From Janthinobacterium lividum (GTDB taxonomy: Bacteria; Pseudomonadota; Gammaproteobacteria; Burkholderiales; Burkholderiaceae_D), in contig NZ_CP075583.1 in assembly GCF_023509035.1 (NCBI RefSeq), positions 4,030,001-4,094,000 on the forward strand: a stretch of 64,000 nucleotides of DNA. Direction: 5' to 3'. Shown here piece by piece: positions 10,186-20,512 of this stretch. A program made the translations under genes and the position numbers. Below the pieces are notes generated by a model. It made no database searches. It saw only the letters and a program-made list of their open reading frames with translations, and had not been told where the DNA came from. Position 1 is the first letter of the stretch. Each line of letters opens with the position of its first letter.

Positions 10186-10350
10186 GTCCGTGTAAGGCTA
10201 TCGCGAAAAGTCAATTTTAATTGAAATGCAAGTTTTCTGGTGGTCAAGCAAAGTGTGCGCTAGCATAACAGCCTTGCGATAAATTTCCGACTTGTAAGGC
10301 CGTGCAATGCGGGGCAGCGCACAGATGAGGTTGCGTGGCTGCCATGCATA

Positions 10351-10380
10351 AAAAAACGCCGGACGGTGCCGGCGTTTTTT
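10351..10380 (-). terminator. Intrinsic terminator after the MFS gene
   Basis: A perfect 12-bp inverted repeat (AAAAAACGCCGG and CCGGCGTTTTTT) with a 6-base loop. It lies about 30 bases beyond the stop of the leftward MFS gene, and the symmetrical A/T tracts would let it work on either strand. Confidence 0.9.
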
Positions 10381-10411
10381 AGTACTGCGCGTGCTGCGCT
10401 GACTATATATG

Positions 10412-11757
10412 TCAGTCGCGAATTTCCAGCGCCCGGTTCAGGCTCAGGGCGGCCAGCGAAGCGACGGCGCCCGACAGCAGGTAGAAGCTGACATAGGCGA
10501 GACCGAAGTTGGCCGACAGGCCCAGCGCTACGAGCGGGGCGAAGCCGGCACCCACCAGCCAGGCCAGGTCGGACGTCAGGGCTGCACCCGTGTAGCGGAA
10601 GCGGGCAGGGAAGTTGGCCGTCACGGCGCCGGCTGCCTGGCCGTAGGACAGGCCCAGCAGGCTGAAGCCGACGAGGATGAAGACGTCCTGGCCCGTATTG
10701 CCGCCGCCCATCAGGGTAGGCACGAAGGCGCTGAAGATGGCGATCAGCACGGCCAGCACGCCCAGGGTGGTGCGGCGGCCGAATTTATCGGCCAGCAAGC
10801 CGGAAATCACCACGCCGACGGCGGCCAGCACGGCGCCCACCATCTGCACTTGCAGGAAGTCGGAAGCGGAACGCGTCTGGTAGACGGAAATCCACGACAG
10901 CGGAAACACGGTGACCAGGTGGAACAGGGCGTAGCTGGCCAGCGCGGCGAGGGCGCCGATCAGCACGTTGCGGCCCTGGCCGCGGCTCATTTCAAACACG
11001 CTCACGGGCTGCAGTTCGCGTTCGTCCAGCAGGCGCGCATATTCATTCGTCGATACGAGGCGCAAACGGGCAAACAGGGCTACCACGTTGATGGCGAAGG
11101 CGACATAGAAAGGATAGCGCCAGCCCCAGTCGAGGAAGTCTTCATCCGTCAGGGTGGTCAGCATGAACCAGAACAGGCCGGCGGCGATCAGGAAGCCGGC
11201 GGGCGCGCCCAGCTGGCCCAGCATGGCGTACCAGCCGCGCTTGTTTTCCGGCGCGTTCAGGGCCAGCAGCGATGGCAAGCCATCCCACGATCCGCCCAGC
11301 GCCACGCCCTGGCCGATGCGCAGCACGGACAGCCAGATGATGGCGGCAAAGCCCAGGTGCGAATAGGTCGGCAGGAAGGCGATGCCGGCCGTCGACACGC
11401 CCAGCAGGAAGAGGGCGATCGTCAGCTTGGCGCTGCGCCCCATGCGGCGCTGGATCTCCATGAAGATCACGGTGCCGAACGGACGGGCGATGAAGGCAAA
11501 CGAAAATATCAGGAAGGCATACAATGTGCCCTCCAGGCGTTCTTCAAACGGGAAGAAGACACGCGGAAACACCAGCACCGAGGCGATGGCGTAGACAAAG
11601 AAGTCAAAGTATTCGGAAGCGCGGCCGATGATCACGCCGACGGCGATCTCACCAGGGTCGATATGCGATTCGACCGTACCGGCCCCGCTTGCGTCGCGCA
11701 GGGAATGGGGGAAAAGTCGGCGGGTACATCCCCGCTGTGTATGCGCGTGCTGGACAT
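10412..11757 (-). CDS. MFS transporter, metabolite:H+ symporter type (apparent frameshift near N terminus)
   Basis: A 12-helix permease with the metabolite:H+ symporter signature GEIAVGVIIGRASEYFDFF and the inter-helix motif DKFGRRTTLG. The start proposed here, ATG at 11757, has a good ribosome site (GGAGA, 9 bases upstream) and reads MSSTRIHSGDVPADFSPIP before stopping at once. Adding one G in the GG at 11652-11653 (CC on the plus strand) joins it to the permease frame and gives about 448 aa. An uninterrupted in-frame alternative from 11803 exists but has an implausible Arg/His-rich N terminus. Family members import organic acids or similar small solutes with protons. The substrate cannot be told from sequence. 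It is divergent from the cyo operon. Confidence 0.85.
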
Positions 11758-11895
11758 GATGATCGTCTCCAATATAGTTTCGAGTTCGGCCAACGCGTAA
11801 CATACCCCGGGTGTCTCACGCCCGGAGTAGGACTACTCATCAGGTAGTCGTAGGAAAACTCCGCACGTACCCAGTGAAAATCCGAGCAAGGGGTA

Positions 11896-11939
11896 GGACA
11901 AAACGTCCAATTGCCAACGCGCTCCAGTGAGAATACAGT
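11896..11939 (+). promoter_or_regulatory. Candidate cyo promoter with upstream inverted repeat
   Basis: TTGCCA at 11911-11916 and TACAGT at 11934-11939 are 17 bases apart and lie 36 bases before the cyoA start, a good sigma70-like match. Just upstream, GGAC-N5-GTCC (11896-11908) forms a small inverted repeat that could be an operator. No regulator is assigned. Confidence 0.5.
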
Positions 11940-11974
11940 ACCATATCTTCATCCCCTGTACTGGACTTTCCTGT

Positions 11975-12958
11975 ATGTTTTCATTAAAAGTTCGTCGCGG
12001 ACTGTTTCTTTTACCTCTCGCATTGTTGGCTGGATGCAATACGGTGGTACTGAATCCGTCCGGTGACATCGCAATTCAGCAAGGCAATCTGATTGTCATC
12101 TCGACATTGCTGATGCTGCTGATTATCGTTCCGGTAATCGCCCTGACCCTGCTTTTCGCATGGCGCTATAGAAAAAACAATACCGCGGCCAAATACGAGC
12201 CGGACTGGGACCACTCGACTCGTCTCGAGCTGATCATCTGGGGCGCGCCCCTGTTGATCATCATCGTGCTGGGCCTGTTGACCTGGATCAGCACCCACAC
12301 CCTCGATCCTTATCGTCCGCTGAGCCGTATCGACGCCAACCGTCCGATTCCTGCCAGCCACAAGCCGATGATCGTCGAAGTCGTGGCGCTGGACTGGAAA
12401 TGGTTGTTCATCTACCCAGAGCAAGGCATCGCTTCCGTGAATGAACTGTACGCGCCCGTCGATCGTCCGATCCGCTTCAAGATCACCGCCTCGTCCGTCA
12501 TGAACTCGTTCTTCATCCCCGCACTGGCAGGTCAGATCTACGCCATGCCGGGCATGGAAACGCAGTTGAATGCCGTCATCAACAAGCCTGGTGTCTACAA
12601 GGGCTTCTCCGCGAACTACAGCGGTGCCGGTTTCTCGGGCATGCGCTTCAAGTTCCACGGTGTCAATGATGCGGACTTCGACAAGTGGGTGGAATCGGCA
12701 CGTGCCGGTGGCGGCGCGCTGAACCGCGACGACTACCTGTCGCTGGCCCAGCCTAGCGAACGCGACCCGGTGCGCCGCTACAGCGCGGTACCTAACGATC
12801 TGTACAAGGCAATTCTGAACCGCACCATCGTTTCCGACGCCCTGTGCGTGACGCCGGTCGAGCCATACAAATTGACGATGGCAAATAGCCCGGTAGCGGC
12901 CGTAACGGCAGTAGTCGCTAGCGATGCAGTGGTTGAAAAGGGCGTTCAAGCCAAGTAA
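11975..12958 (+). CDS. cyoA: Cytochrome bo3 ubiquinol oxidase subunit II
   Basis: About 327 aa. A lipoprotein signal peptide ends in lipobox LLAGC with the lipidated cysteine at residue 21. Two membrane helices follow and then a periplasmic cupredoxin-like domain ([22 protein letters not shown], split here only by description). The copper-A ligands of cytochrome c oxidases are absent, as expected for a quinol oxidase; the region [16 protein letters not shown] matches CyoA. ATG at 11975 is preferred because it places the lipobox correctly; a GTG at 11927 would add 16 residues in front of the signal. First gene of cyoABCD. Confidence 0.96.
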   Translation: MFSLKVRRGLFLLPLALLAGCNTVVLNPSGDIAIQQGNLIVISTLLMLLIIVPVIALTLLFAWRYRKNNTAAKYEPDWDHSTRLELIIWGAPLLIIIVLGLLTWISTHTLDPYRPLSRIDANRPIPASHKPMIVEVVALDWKWLFIYPEQGIASVNELYAPVDRPIRFKITASSVMNSFFIPALAGQIYAMPGMETQLNAVINKPGVYKGFSANYSGAGFSGMRFKFHGVNDADFDKWVESARAGGGALNRDDYLSLAQPSERDPVRRYSAVPNDLYKAILNRTIVSDALCVTPVEPYKLTMANSPVAAVTAVVASDAVVEKGVQAK

Positions 12959-12998
12959 CAACTGCATGAATCCCGCAGCGCATTGCGCTGCAGATACT

Positions 12999-13029
12999 GG
13001 CGCCGCTTGCCTGGCGCCTCCCTTTTTTT
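12999..13029 (+). promoter_or_regulatory. Terminator-like hairpin between cyoA and cyoB
   Basis: GGCGCC (12999-13004), an 8-base loop and GGCGCC (13013-13018) are followed after four bases by seven T. The layout is that of a weak intrinsic terminator or attenuator in the 85-base gap between cyoA and cyoB. It could lower transcription into cyoB or mark a processing site. Confidence 0.45.
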
Positions 13030-13043
13030 CTCTGAGAGTAACA

Positions 13044-15047
13044 ATGCTAGACCATATTGATCTGACGAAGCTTATATTCGGCCGTCTGACTTGGGATGCA
13101 ATTCCATTTCACGAACCTATCCTGCTGGCGACCTTTGCAATGGTCGCCCTGGGCGGTATCGCACTCGTTGCGGCACTGACGTATTTCCGCGTCTGGGGTA
13201 CCCTGTGGCGCGACTGGATCACCAGTATCGACCATAAAAAAATCGGTATCATGTACATGATCCTGGGCCTGGTCATGCTGCTGCGCGGCTTTGCCGACGC
13301 GCTCATGATGCGTACCCAGCAGGCGATCGCCTTTGGCGACAATGCCGGCTTCCTGCCACCGCATCACTACGACCAGATCTTCACCGCCCACGGCGTGATC
13401 ATGATCTTCTTCGTGGCGATGCCTTTCGTGACGGGTCTGATGAACTACGTGGTGCCGCTGCAAATCGGTGCGCGCGACGTGGCTTTCCCTTTCCTCAACA
13501 ACTTCAGCTTCTGGATGACCACCATGGGCGCCGCCCTGGTCATGGCTTCGCTGTTCGTCGGCGAATTCGCCCGCACGGGCTGGCTGGCGTATCCACCGCT
13601 GTCGGGCATCGTCGGCAGTCCGGACGTGGGGGTAGACTATTACATCTGGTCCTTGCAGATTGCCGGGGTCGGGACGCTATTGTCCGGTGTCAACCTGATC
13701 GCCACCATCGTCAAGATGCGCGCGCCCGGCATGACCTGGATGAAAATGCCAGTCTTCACCTGGACCGCACTGTGCACCAACATCCTGATCGTCGCCGCTT
13801 TCCCGGTACTGACGGCTGTATTGGCCATGCTGTCGCTGGACCGCGTTGCCGGCTTTAACTTCTTCACGACGGAACTGGGCGGCAACGCCATGATGTACGT
13901 CAACCTGATCTGGATCTGGGGTCACCCAGAGGTCTACATCCTGATCCTGCCACTGTTCGGCGTGTTCTCGGAAGTCGTTGCCACGTTCAGCAGCAAGCGT
14001 TTGTTCGGCTACGCCTCGATGGTGTACGCCACCTGCGTGATCATGATCCTGTCGTACCTGGTATGGCTGCATCACTTCTTCACCATGGGTTCGGGCGCCA
14101 GCGTCAACTCGTTCTTCGGCATCACGACGATGATCATTTCGATCCCGACGGGCGCGAAGATCTTCAACTGGCTGTTTACCATGTACCGCGGCCGTATCCG
14201 TTTTGAACTGCCTATGCTGTGGACGATCGGCTTCATGGTCACCTTCACCATCGGCGGCATGACCGGCGTGCTGCTGGCCGTCCCACCAGCTGACTTTGTC
14301 TTGCATAACAGCCTGTTCCTGATTGCCCACTTCCATAACGTGATTATCGGCGGCGTGGTGTTCGGTGTGTTCGCTGCGATCAACTACTGGTACCCGAAAG
14401 CCTTCGGCTACAAGCTCGACTCTTTCTGGGGCAAGTGCTCGTTCTGGTTCTGGTTCGTCGGCTTCTACCTGGCCTTCATGCCGCTGTACGTGCTGGGCCT
14501 GATGGGCGTGACCCGTCGTGTCAACCACTTTGAAGATCCATCGCTGCAAATCTGGACCATCATCGCCTGGTTTGGCGCCGTCTCGATCGCACTGGGTATC
14601 GCTTCCATGCTGATCCAGTTCTTCGTCAGCTACCGCAACCGTCACGCCCTGCGCGACGTGACCGGTGACCCATGGGGTGGCCGTACCTTGGAATGGTCGA
14701 CGTCGTCGCCTCCGCCAGACTATAATTTCGCCTTCACGCCACAAGTGCACGAACTCGATGCATGGACTGACATGAAGAAACACGGTTACCAGCGTCCGAC
14801 GTCCGGTTTCACGAAGATCCACATGCCGAAGAACACCTGGGCTGGTTTCGTGATCGCCGCACTCTCCGCACTGGTCGGTTTTGGCCTGATCTGGCAAATG
14901 TGGCTCGTCGCCAGCATAGGCTTCGTGATCATGATGGTCACCATCATCGTCCATACCTTTAACTACAAGCGCGATTACTACATTCCTGCGGAAGAAGTGG
15001 TCCGTACCGAAGACGCTTACACTAAATTGCTGAGCAGCCATGTCTGA
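13044..15047 (+). CDS. cyoB: Cytochrome bo3 ubiquinol oxidase subunit I
   Basis: 667 aa, close to E. coli CyoB, with about 15 membrane helices. It carries the heme-copper oxidase core: the copper-B histidine and cross-linked tyrosine in [13 protein letters not shown], the HH pair in LHHFFTMG, and the heme ligands in [10 protein letters not shown]. Quinone-site residues are present in [14 protein letters not shown] (R and D) and [11 protein letters not shown] (H and Q), supporting a quinol rather than cytochrome c donor. It pumps protons while reducing O2. The start at 13044 was chosen because it follows a GAGAG ribosome site and matches the family N terminus; the longer open frame upstream overlaps cyoA. 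Confidence 0.97.
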   Translation: MLDHIDLTKLIFGRLTWDAIPFHEPILLATFAMVALGGIALVAALTYFRVWGTLWRDWITSIDHKKIGIMYMILGLVMLLRGFADALMMRTQQAIAFGDNAGFLPPHHYDQIFTAHGVIMIFFVAMPFVTGLMNYVVPLQIGARDVAFPFLNNFSFWMTTMGAALVMASLFVGEFARTGWLAYPPLSGIVGSPDVGVDYYIWSLQIAGVGTLLSGVNLIATIVKMRAPGMTWMKMPVFTWTALCTNILIVAAFPVLTAVLAMLSLDRVAGFNFFTTELGGNAMMYVNLIWIWGHPEVYILILPLFGVFSEVVATFSSKRLFGYASMVYATCVIMILSYLVWLHHFFTMGSGASVNSFFGITTMIISIPTGAKIFNWLFTMYRGRIRFELPMLWTIGFMVTFTIGGMTGVLLAVPPADFVLHNSLFLIAHFHNVIIGGVVFGVFAAINYWYPKAFGYKLDSFWGKCSFWFWFVGFYLAFMPLYVLGLMGVTRRVNHFEDPSLQIWTIIAWFGAVSIALGIASMLIQFFVSYRNRHALRDVTGDPWGGRTLEWSTSSPPPDYNFAFTPQVHELDAWTDMKKHGYQRPTSGFTKIHMPKNTWAGFVIAALSALVGFGLIWQMWLVASIGFVIMMVTIIVHTFNYKRDYYIPAEEVVRTEDAYTKLLSSHV

Positions 15048-15678
15048 TACCATCGCCCATAACACCGGCGCCGCTGGCGCCGCACCAAGCACGCGCAGCT
15101 ACTTTGTGCGCGAGCACCACCCGGAAAACGGCAGCTTGCTGGGTTTCTGGCTCTACCTGATGAGCGATTGCCTGATCTTCGCCTGTCTGTTCGCCACGTA
15201 CGCCGTGGTGGGCCGCAACTACGCGGACGGCCCGACGGGCGCCGCGCTGTTCGACCTGCCGCTGGTGGCAGTCAACACGGCCATGCTGCTGCTGTCGTCG
15301 ATCACCTACGGCTTCGCCATGCTGGCCATGCAGCGCAAGCAATTGCGCAGCACCCTGGTCTGGCTGGGCATCATGGGCCTGTTCGGCCTGGCCTTCCTGT
15401 CGCTGGAAATGTATGAATTCATTCATCTGATCCACGAAGGCGCCGGCCCGCAACGCAGCGCGTTCCTGTCGTCGTTCTTCGCCCTGGTCGGTACCCACGG
15501 CTTGCACGTGACGTTCGGCGTGATCTGGCTCGTGACCTTGATGTTCCAGTTGAACAAGCATGGCCTGACCCCGGAAAACGGCCGTCGCATGATGTGCCTG
15601 TCCTTGTTCTGGCACTTCCTGGACGTCATTTGGATCGGCGTCTTCACCTTTGTCTACCTGATGGGAGTGCTGCCATGA
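15040..15678 (+). CDS. cyoC: Cytochrome bo3 ubiquinol oxidase subunit III
   Basis: 212 aa with five predicted membrane helices and the subunit III features [19 protein letters not shown] and the conserved glutamate region [12 protein letters not shown]. It starts 8 bases before the cyoB stop, so translation is coupled. The subunit stabilises the oxidase core in the inner membrane. Confidence 0.96.
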   Translation: MSDTIAHNTGAAGAAPSTRSYFVREHHPENGSLLGFWLYLMSDCLIFACLFATYAVVGRNYADGPTGAALFDLPLVAVNTAMLLLSSITYGFAMLAMQRKQLRSTLVWLGIMGLFGLAFLSLEMYEFIHLIHEGAGPQRSAFLSSFFALVGTHGLHVTFGVIWLVTLMFQLNKHGLTPENGRRMMCLSLFWHFLDVIWIGVFTFVYLMGVLP

Positions 15679-16061
15679 GCGACCACCACACACACGGCGA
15701 TAGCCACCACCATGACCATCACGATCATGGCAGCCTGAAAAGCTACGCCATCGGCTTCATCCTGTCGGTGATCCTGACGGCCATTCCTTTCTGGCTGGTG
15801 ATGACGAAAGCCATCACCAACTCGGGCACCATGGGCCTGGTCCTGCTGGCGTTCGCGGCTGTTCAAGTAGTAGTGCACATGGTGTACTTCCTGCACATGA
15901 ACACCAAGTCCGAAGGCGGCTGGAACATGATGGCGCTGATCTTCACGATCATGATCGTGGGTATTGCCATGGCCGGTTCCCTGTGGGTCATGTACCACAT
16001 GAACCACAACATGATGCCGGATCTGATGCCTGAGTACATGCATACGAAAACGGCTCCATGA
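15675..16061 (+). CDS. cyoD: Cytochrome bo3 ubiquinol oxidase subunit IV
   Basis: 128 aa with a His/Asp-rich N terminus ([18 protein letters not shown]) and three membrane helices, including LKSYAIGFILSVILTAIPF and the motif VHMVYFLHM of the CyoD family. It overlaps cyoC by ATGA, which fixes the start at 15675. CyoD assists assembly of the copper-B site of subunit I. The poly-His tail may add metal affinity, but that is a guess. Confidence 0.95.
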   Translation: MSDHHTHGDSHHHDHHDHGSLKSYAIGFILSVILTAIPFWLVMTKAITNSGTMGLVLLAFAAVQVVVHMVYFLHMNTKSEGGWNMMALIFTIMIVGIAMAGSLWVMYHMNHNMMPDLMPEYMHTKTAP

Positions 16062-16891
16062 TGAGTAATACGCGCCCAAGCAACACCGGGCGCGCCCCTG
16101 GCGCCGCATCGCAAGATGCCGCGCCAGGCCCACGCGGCATGGCTGTGCATTATTCAAAAATTGCATTAGCCTTGCTGGCGGGGATCGTTTTTGCCGGTTT
16201 CTGTGCCCTGGGCACCTGGCAAGTCAAGCGCCTGTTCTGGAAGCTTGACCTGATCGAGCGCGTCGAACAACGCGTACATGCGCCCGCAACGGACGCACCT
16301 GGACCCGCAGCCTGGGCCAGTATCACGCCACAAACGGATGAATACCGCCATGTGCGACTCTCCGGTACGTATCTCCCCATTTTCAATACCCTGGTGCAAG
16401 CAACGACGGCACTGGGCAGCGGCTATTGGTTAGTGACGCCATTGCGCCTGGCCGATGGCAGCACCGTGCTGGTCAACCGCGGCTTCGTGCCGAAACGCGA
16501 AAGCATCGCCGCCAGCACCCCGGCCGGCATCGTGCATGTCGACGGCTTGCTGCGCATCAGCGAGACGGGCGGCGGTTTCCTGCGCGAAAATAGTCCTGCC
16601 ACGCAGCACTGGTATTCGCGCGACGTGGCCGCCATCGGCGCCTCGCACATGCTGACCAAGGTGGCGCCGTATTTTGTCGATGCGAAGGAAAAGTCGGAAA
16701 CGGCCAGTGACGCGCCCGTCGGCGGACTGACCGTGATTTCCTTCCACAACAACCACCTCGTGTACGCCTTGACGTGGTTTGCGCTGGCCTTGATGGTGGC
16801 CGGCATCAGCTGGTGGATCGTGCGCGAGGACAAGCGCCGCCGCGCCCGTGGCGCCCAGCACCAGGAAAGCGACCATGTCGGGCAGGATTGA
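16058..16891 (+). CDS. SURF1-family oxidase assembly protein
   Basis: 277 aa. The SURF1 architecture is clear: one helix near the N terminus (ALALLAGIVFAGFCALGTW) followed by QVKRLFWKLDLIERVEQRV, a periplasmic domain with the signature VLVNRGFVPK, and a C-terminal helix ending at WWIVRED. SURF1 proteins help insert heme into subunit I of heme-copper oxidases; a quinol-oxidase-specific SURF1 in a qox operon is known from Paracoccus. Coupling by ATGA to cyoD argues for a dedicated role with this bo3 oxidase. The heme O synthase gene cyoE, usual in enterobacterial cyo operons, is not in the window. Confidence 0.9.
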   Translation: MMSNTRPSNTGRAPGAASQDAAPGPRGMAVHYSKIALALLAGIVFAGFCALGTWQVKRLFWKLDLIERVEQRVHAPATDAPGPAAWASITPQTDEYRHVRLSGTYLPIFNTLVQATTALGSGYWLVTPLRLADGSTVLVNRGFVPKRESIAASTPAGIVHVDGLLRISETGGGFLRENSPATQHWYSRDVAAIGASHMLTKVAPYFVDAKEKSETASDAPVGGLTVISFHNNHLVYALTWFALALMVAGISWWIVREDKRRRARGAQHQESDHVGQD

Positions 16892-18224
16892 GATCCTGCC
16901 CAACCGCGAAGTACTAGAGCGCGGTGCGGTGGCGGCCGAGATGGAACATCCGGCCGGCCACCAGAACATGAAGCTGCTGATCCAGTTGCGCTGGCTGGCC
17001 GTGATCGGCCAGATCAGCACGATCTTCGGCGTGGGCGTGGGACTGGGCATCGCCTTGCCCGTGCCCTACATGCTCGAAGTGCTGTCCTGCCTCATCGCAT
17101 TCAACCTGGCCAGCCTCTTGCGCTGGCACGAACGCCAGCCCGTCTCGAACACGGCCCTGTTCCTCGCTCTGCTGGTCGACGTCACCGTGCTGACGGCCCA
17201 GCTCTACCTGAGCGGCGGCATCAGCAACCCGTTCGCCTTTCTGTATCTGTTACAAGTCATCCTCAGCGCCGTGCTGCTGGAAGTGTGGTCGACCTGGATC
17301 ATGGTGGCCATCACCAGCCTGTGCCTGGCCGGCCTGGCCTTGCTGCCCGGCCCCTTGATCCTGCCGATCGACCCCGAGCGGGGGTTTTCCAGCCTCTACG
17401 TGCAAGGCTTGCTGATCTGTTTCATCCTGAACGCCGCCTTGCTGGTGGTATTCATCACGCGCATCAACCGCAACCAGCGCGCCGGCGACGCCAAAGTGGC
17501 CGACTTGCGCCAGCGCGCGGCGGAAGAAGAGCACATCATCCGCATGGGCTTGCTGGCTTCGGGCGCCGCGCACGAGCTGGGCACGCCGCTGGCGACCCTG
17601 TCCGTCATCCTCGGCGACTGGCGCCGCATGCCGGAACTGAGCAAGAACAGCGAATTGCTGGAAGAAATCACGGAAATGCAGGCCCAGTTGCAGCGCTGCA
17701 AGAGCATCGTCAGCGGCATCCTGCTGTCGGCGGGCGAGGCGCGCGGCGAATCGTCCGTAAAAACGACGATCAATACCTTCCTCAACGACCTGGTTGACGA
17801 GTGGCGCACCAGCCGGCCGATCCAGGATTTCGAGTACGATAACCGTATCGAGCACGACGTGCCCGTCGTCTTCGATTCGACCCTGAAACAAACCATCTGC
17901 AATGTGCTCGACAATGCGCTGGAAGCGTCGCCCGACTGGCTGCGCTTCGAAGCGACGCGCGAAGCGGATGCCTTGCACCTGGTCATTACCGATGCGGGCC
18001 CCGGCTTCGAGCCGTCGATGCTGACGCACCTGGGCAAGCCGTATCAAAGCAGCAAGGGTAAACCCGGTGGCGGTCTGGGTCTGTTCCTGGTGGTGAATGT
18101 TGCGCGTACCCTGGGCGGTACGGTGACGGCGCGCAACAGGGTGCAGGGCGGGGCGGTGGTGCACCTGGCCTTGCCGCTGGCGGCCATCAAACTGGAAAGA
18201 GAAAGCGACCAAAATGCAGGATGA
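16875..18224 (+). CDS. regB: RegB/PrrB-type redox sensor histidine kinase
   Basis: 449 aa with about six N-terminal membrane helices, then a kinase core. The RegB hallmark LSGGISNPFAFLYLLQVIL contains the GGxxNPF motif, known in RegB to bind ubiquinone. The H-box reads SGAAHELGTPLATL and HATPase_c contains DNALEASP, DAGPGF and GGLGLFLV. Members sense the redox state of the quinone pool and phosphorylate RegA-type regulators that control terminal oxidases. Start 16875 was chosen for its AGGAAAG ribosome site; it overlaps the SURF1 gene by 17 bases. Location right behind cyoABCD implies feedback between quinol oxidase supply and quinone redox state. Confidence 0.92.
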   Translation: MSGRIEILPNREVLERGAVAAEMEHPAGHQNMKLLIQLRWLAVIGQISTIFGVGVGLGIALPVPYMLEVLSCLIAFNLASLLRWHERQPVSNTALFLALLVDVTVLTAQLYLSGGISNPFAFLYLLQVILSAVLLEVWSTWIMVAITSLCLAGLALLPGPLILPIDPERGFSSLYVQGLLICFILNAALLVVFITRINRNQRAGDAKVADLRQRAAEEEHIIRMGLLASGAAHELGTPLATLSVILGDWRRMPELSKNSELLEEITEMQAQLQRCKSIVSGILLSAGEARGESSVKTTINTFLNDLVDEWRTSRPIQDFEYDNRIEHDVPVVFDSTLKQTICNVLDNALEASPDWLRFEATREADALHLVITDAGPGFEPSMLTHLGKPYQSSKGKPGGGLGLFLVVNVARTLGGTVTARNRVQGGAVVHLALPLAAIKLERESDQNAG

Positions 18225-18750
18225 CCGTCTGTTACTGATCGTGGAAGACGACGCCGCGTTTGCCCGCACCCTGGGCCGCTCGTTCGAGCGGCGCGGCTAC
18301 CAGGTCATCCTGGCCACCAATTTCGACGAAGCGAGCGCCTTGCTGGAACAGCATTGCCCCGACTACGCCGTCGTCGATCTGAAACTCAATGGCAATACCT
18401 CGGGCCTGGCTTGCGTGCAGATGCTGCACCAGCACGACCCGGAAATGCTGATCGTCGTGCTGACGGGCTACGCCAGCATCGGCACGGCGGTCGAAGCCAT
18501 CAAGCTGGGCGCCTGCCAGTACCTGGCGAAACCGTCGAACACGGACGACATCGAAGCGGCCTTCGGCCACGTGGCCGGCAACGCCGACATCGAATTGACC
18601 AACCGCGCGACCAATATCAAGACCCTGGAATGGGAGCGCATCCACGAAATGCTAGCCGAGACGGATTTCAATATCTCGGAAACGGCAAGAAGGCTGGGCA
18701 TGCACCGGCGCACCCTGGCCCGCAAGCTGGAGAAGCAGCGGGTGAAGTAG
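18214..18750 (+). CDS. regA: RegA/PrrA-type response regulator
   Basis: 178 aa, the usual RegA length. The receiver has LIVEDD, aspartate in YAVVDLKLNG and the stretch LTGYASIGTAVEAIKLGA, and ends with the lysine in YLAKPSN. A short linker precedes a Fis-type helix-turn-helix, SETARRLGMHRRTLARKLEK, nearly identical to the RegA DNA-binding helix. It overlaps the regB-like gene by 11 bases. It is the expected phosphorylation partner of that kinase and likely regulates respiratory genes, possibly including this operon. Confidence 0.93.
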   Translation: MQDDRLLLIVEDDAAFARTLGRSFERRGYQVILATNFDEASALLEQHCPDYAVVDLKLNGNTSGLACVQMLHQHDPEMLIVVLTGYASIGTAVEAIKLGACQYLAKPSNTDDIEAAFGHVAGNADIELTNRATNIKTLEWERIHEMLAETDFNISETARRLGMHRRTLARKLEKQRVK

Positions 18751-18774
18751 GCACTGCGATAGCCCCAGCGCGGT

Positions 18775-19510
18775 CTAATCGTTTTCGAACGTCAGTTCCA
18801 GCACGCTGTCGTCGCTCCAGTCCTGTTCCCGTAACGGTGGCGTGAACGACGAGCCGCTGAAGGGCACGGGGGCGCTCTTGCCGTTAAAGCTGATCGTCGC
18901 AGCCGTGATGCGCCGCGCTTCGGAAAAGCTGTAGGTTCCCTTTTGCGACACGAAATTGCACGGCCCGCCCATTGCGCTCATCGCCGTGCGCATGGCGAAA
19001 GGCAAGGTGTCCTTGTCGATGGCCCAATGCACTTCGCACGCCAGCCGCAGGTCGCCCAGGCGGCGGAGGGTGTCGCTGGTCGCCGTGCTCCTGACGTAGG
19101 GAATCCACCTGACCGACCCCGCCTTGCGGTTCACGGTCAGTTCGGCCTTCTCATACAGCGGGCCCTGCTCGACGGGCAGGGTGAAGATATTGCGCTCCCC
19201 CAGCGGTATCGCCGTACCTGCCTCGTCACTTTCAAGTCGGAGCGCGATGGCGTGCATGTCGACATCGGGACGGCGCGGTTCCCAGGATGAACCGCAACTC
19301 GGCGCCTGGCGCCAGCGCATGTTTTTCCTCAAACCGTTTGACGCCCTTGAGCATGGCACTGTAGGGCTTCCAGTCCGGATCCCGGATGCCCTTCACATTG
19401 ACTGACGCTGCCGCATCCCGCCCGGCTTGCTCCACGGCTTGCGCCATGTCCGCCTGGGCCTGTACCGCAGCGCCGTATAAACACAGCAGAAGACCAGCTA
19501 TTGCACGCAT
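18775..19510 (-). CDS. Exported protein of unknown function (apparent frameshift)
   Basis: A signal peptide (MRAIAGLLLCLYGAAVQAQA) starts at 19510 behind AGGA at 5 bases. The frame breaks at GGG on the coding strand (CCC at 19281-19283). With two G the protein continues as ELRFILEPRRPDVDMHAIAL and runs to 18775, about 244 aa. The mature part is beta-rich in appearance with no recognised motif. A family name cannot be given. The single-base repair suggests an assembly error. Confidence 0.7.
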
Positions 19511-19660
19511 ATTCATCCTGTTCATTAATCTCAAGTAATTGCTTGTCAAACTCAGCTTGGCATAAGTGTAAAAAGAAACAGAAACGCCAGGCGGTTTTTA
19601 AGACAGAGTGTCAATTGGGATGAATGAAGTGCTTGAAATCGCAGTTTTGCAGCGTCGTCA

Positions 19661-20251
19661 TCAATGATCTGTGGCTTTCACGGCGACGCCCGAGGTGACC
19701 AGGACTTCATGTTCATAGGCGCCCAAATGGCCATAATGACCTTTGGGGCTGAGATAACCGACAATCCGTACCCGTGGCTGCTCATATATTGAATTGGGCG
19801 CCACCAGGCCGACGTCCTTCCATGCAACGCCGCCGAAGGAGTCAAGCCACCATGCGCCGGCGTCAGCGTCAACATGGGCCGCTTGGAAAACGCTCTTTTC
19901 AAAGCTCCGCGACCAAGTGCCTTCGCGCTCGATGGCAAGGTAGCCATAGCCTGCCATGATATTGGCCCGTTCGGACGGATGATCGCGCCAATAGCGTTGA
20001 CCATTCGTGTAGGCATCGCGCATGATCGCCGATTGCGTCACGATCCCGCCCGCTGGATGGATCAAACCTTGAAAGAACCACTGCGCGTATTCGGCTGGCA
20101 AAGTGGGGGACGTGGGCAATTGCTTATCCGCTGCCTGTGTTTGAGCGAAAGCATGGGCGTATTCAAGTACGATATCTGGAATATTGCCAGCCGTCGCCTT
20201 GCCGGCAAGGGCAGTCATTAATAGCAGGAGTGTCGAAATCGATCGTCGCAT
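19661..20251 (-). CDS. Secreted protein of unknown function
   Basis: 196 aa with a clear Sec signal peptide (MRRSISTLLLLMTALAGKATA). The mature region has aromatic-rich stretches such as EYAQWFFQGLIHPAGG and DAYTNGQRYWRDHPSERANIMAGYGYLAIE. No catalytic motif is recognised. It is monocistronic by spacing: over 100 bases separate it from the preceding gene and about 260 bases of featureless sequence lie upstream of it. Confidence 0.7.
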   Translation of the reverse strand: MRRSISTLLLLMTALAGKATAGNIPDIVLEYAHAFAQTQAADKQLPTSPTLPAEYAQWFFQGLIHPAGGIVTQSAIMRDAYTNGQRYWRDHPSERANIMAGYGYLAIEREGTWSRSFEKSVFQAAHVDADAGAWWLDSFGGVAWKDVGLVAPNSIYEQPRVRIVGYLSPKGHYGHLGAYEHEVLVTSGVAVKATDH

Positions 20252-20512
20252 CGCGGTGCATCCTTGCAGTTTGTAGAAGTGATGACTGAACAGGCCGCCT
20301 GCGTTCCATTGCCGGCCAGGTTCACTGCCGGGAGAAACGGAAATTGCAGTGGCTCGCGCCGCCAGCCAAGGTTTGCGTTCTTTCCAGGAGTTCGGCCATG
20401 CTCCACATCCTTAGCACATCGTCTGTTGCAAGCAGACCCGACAATCCAGCGCACAGATGCGTTGTAGGCAGGAAGCGCCTGCATAACCGAGACCAGGGCG
20501 CCTGTTTCAATG

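Noticed and set aside
11758..11803. Extended N terminus of the MFS protein from the upstream ATG
   Set aside because: The added residues do not resemble the family, and the alternative start at 11757 has a proper ribosome site and a family-like N terminus in the neighbouring frame.
13677..15092. A 471-codon minus-strand open frame opposite cyoB
   Set aside because: Dominated by His, Asp, Gln and Arg, a typical shadow of a membrane-protein gene.
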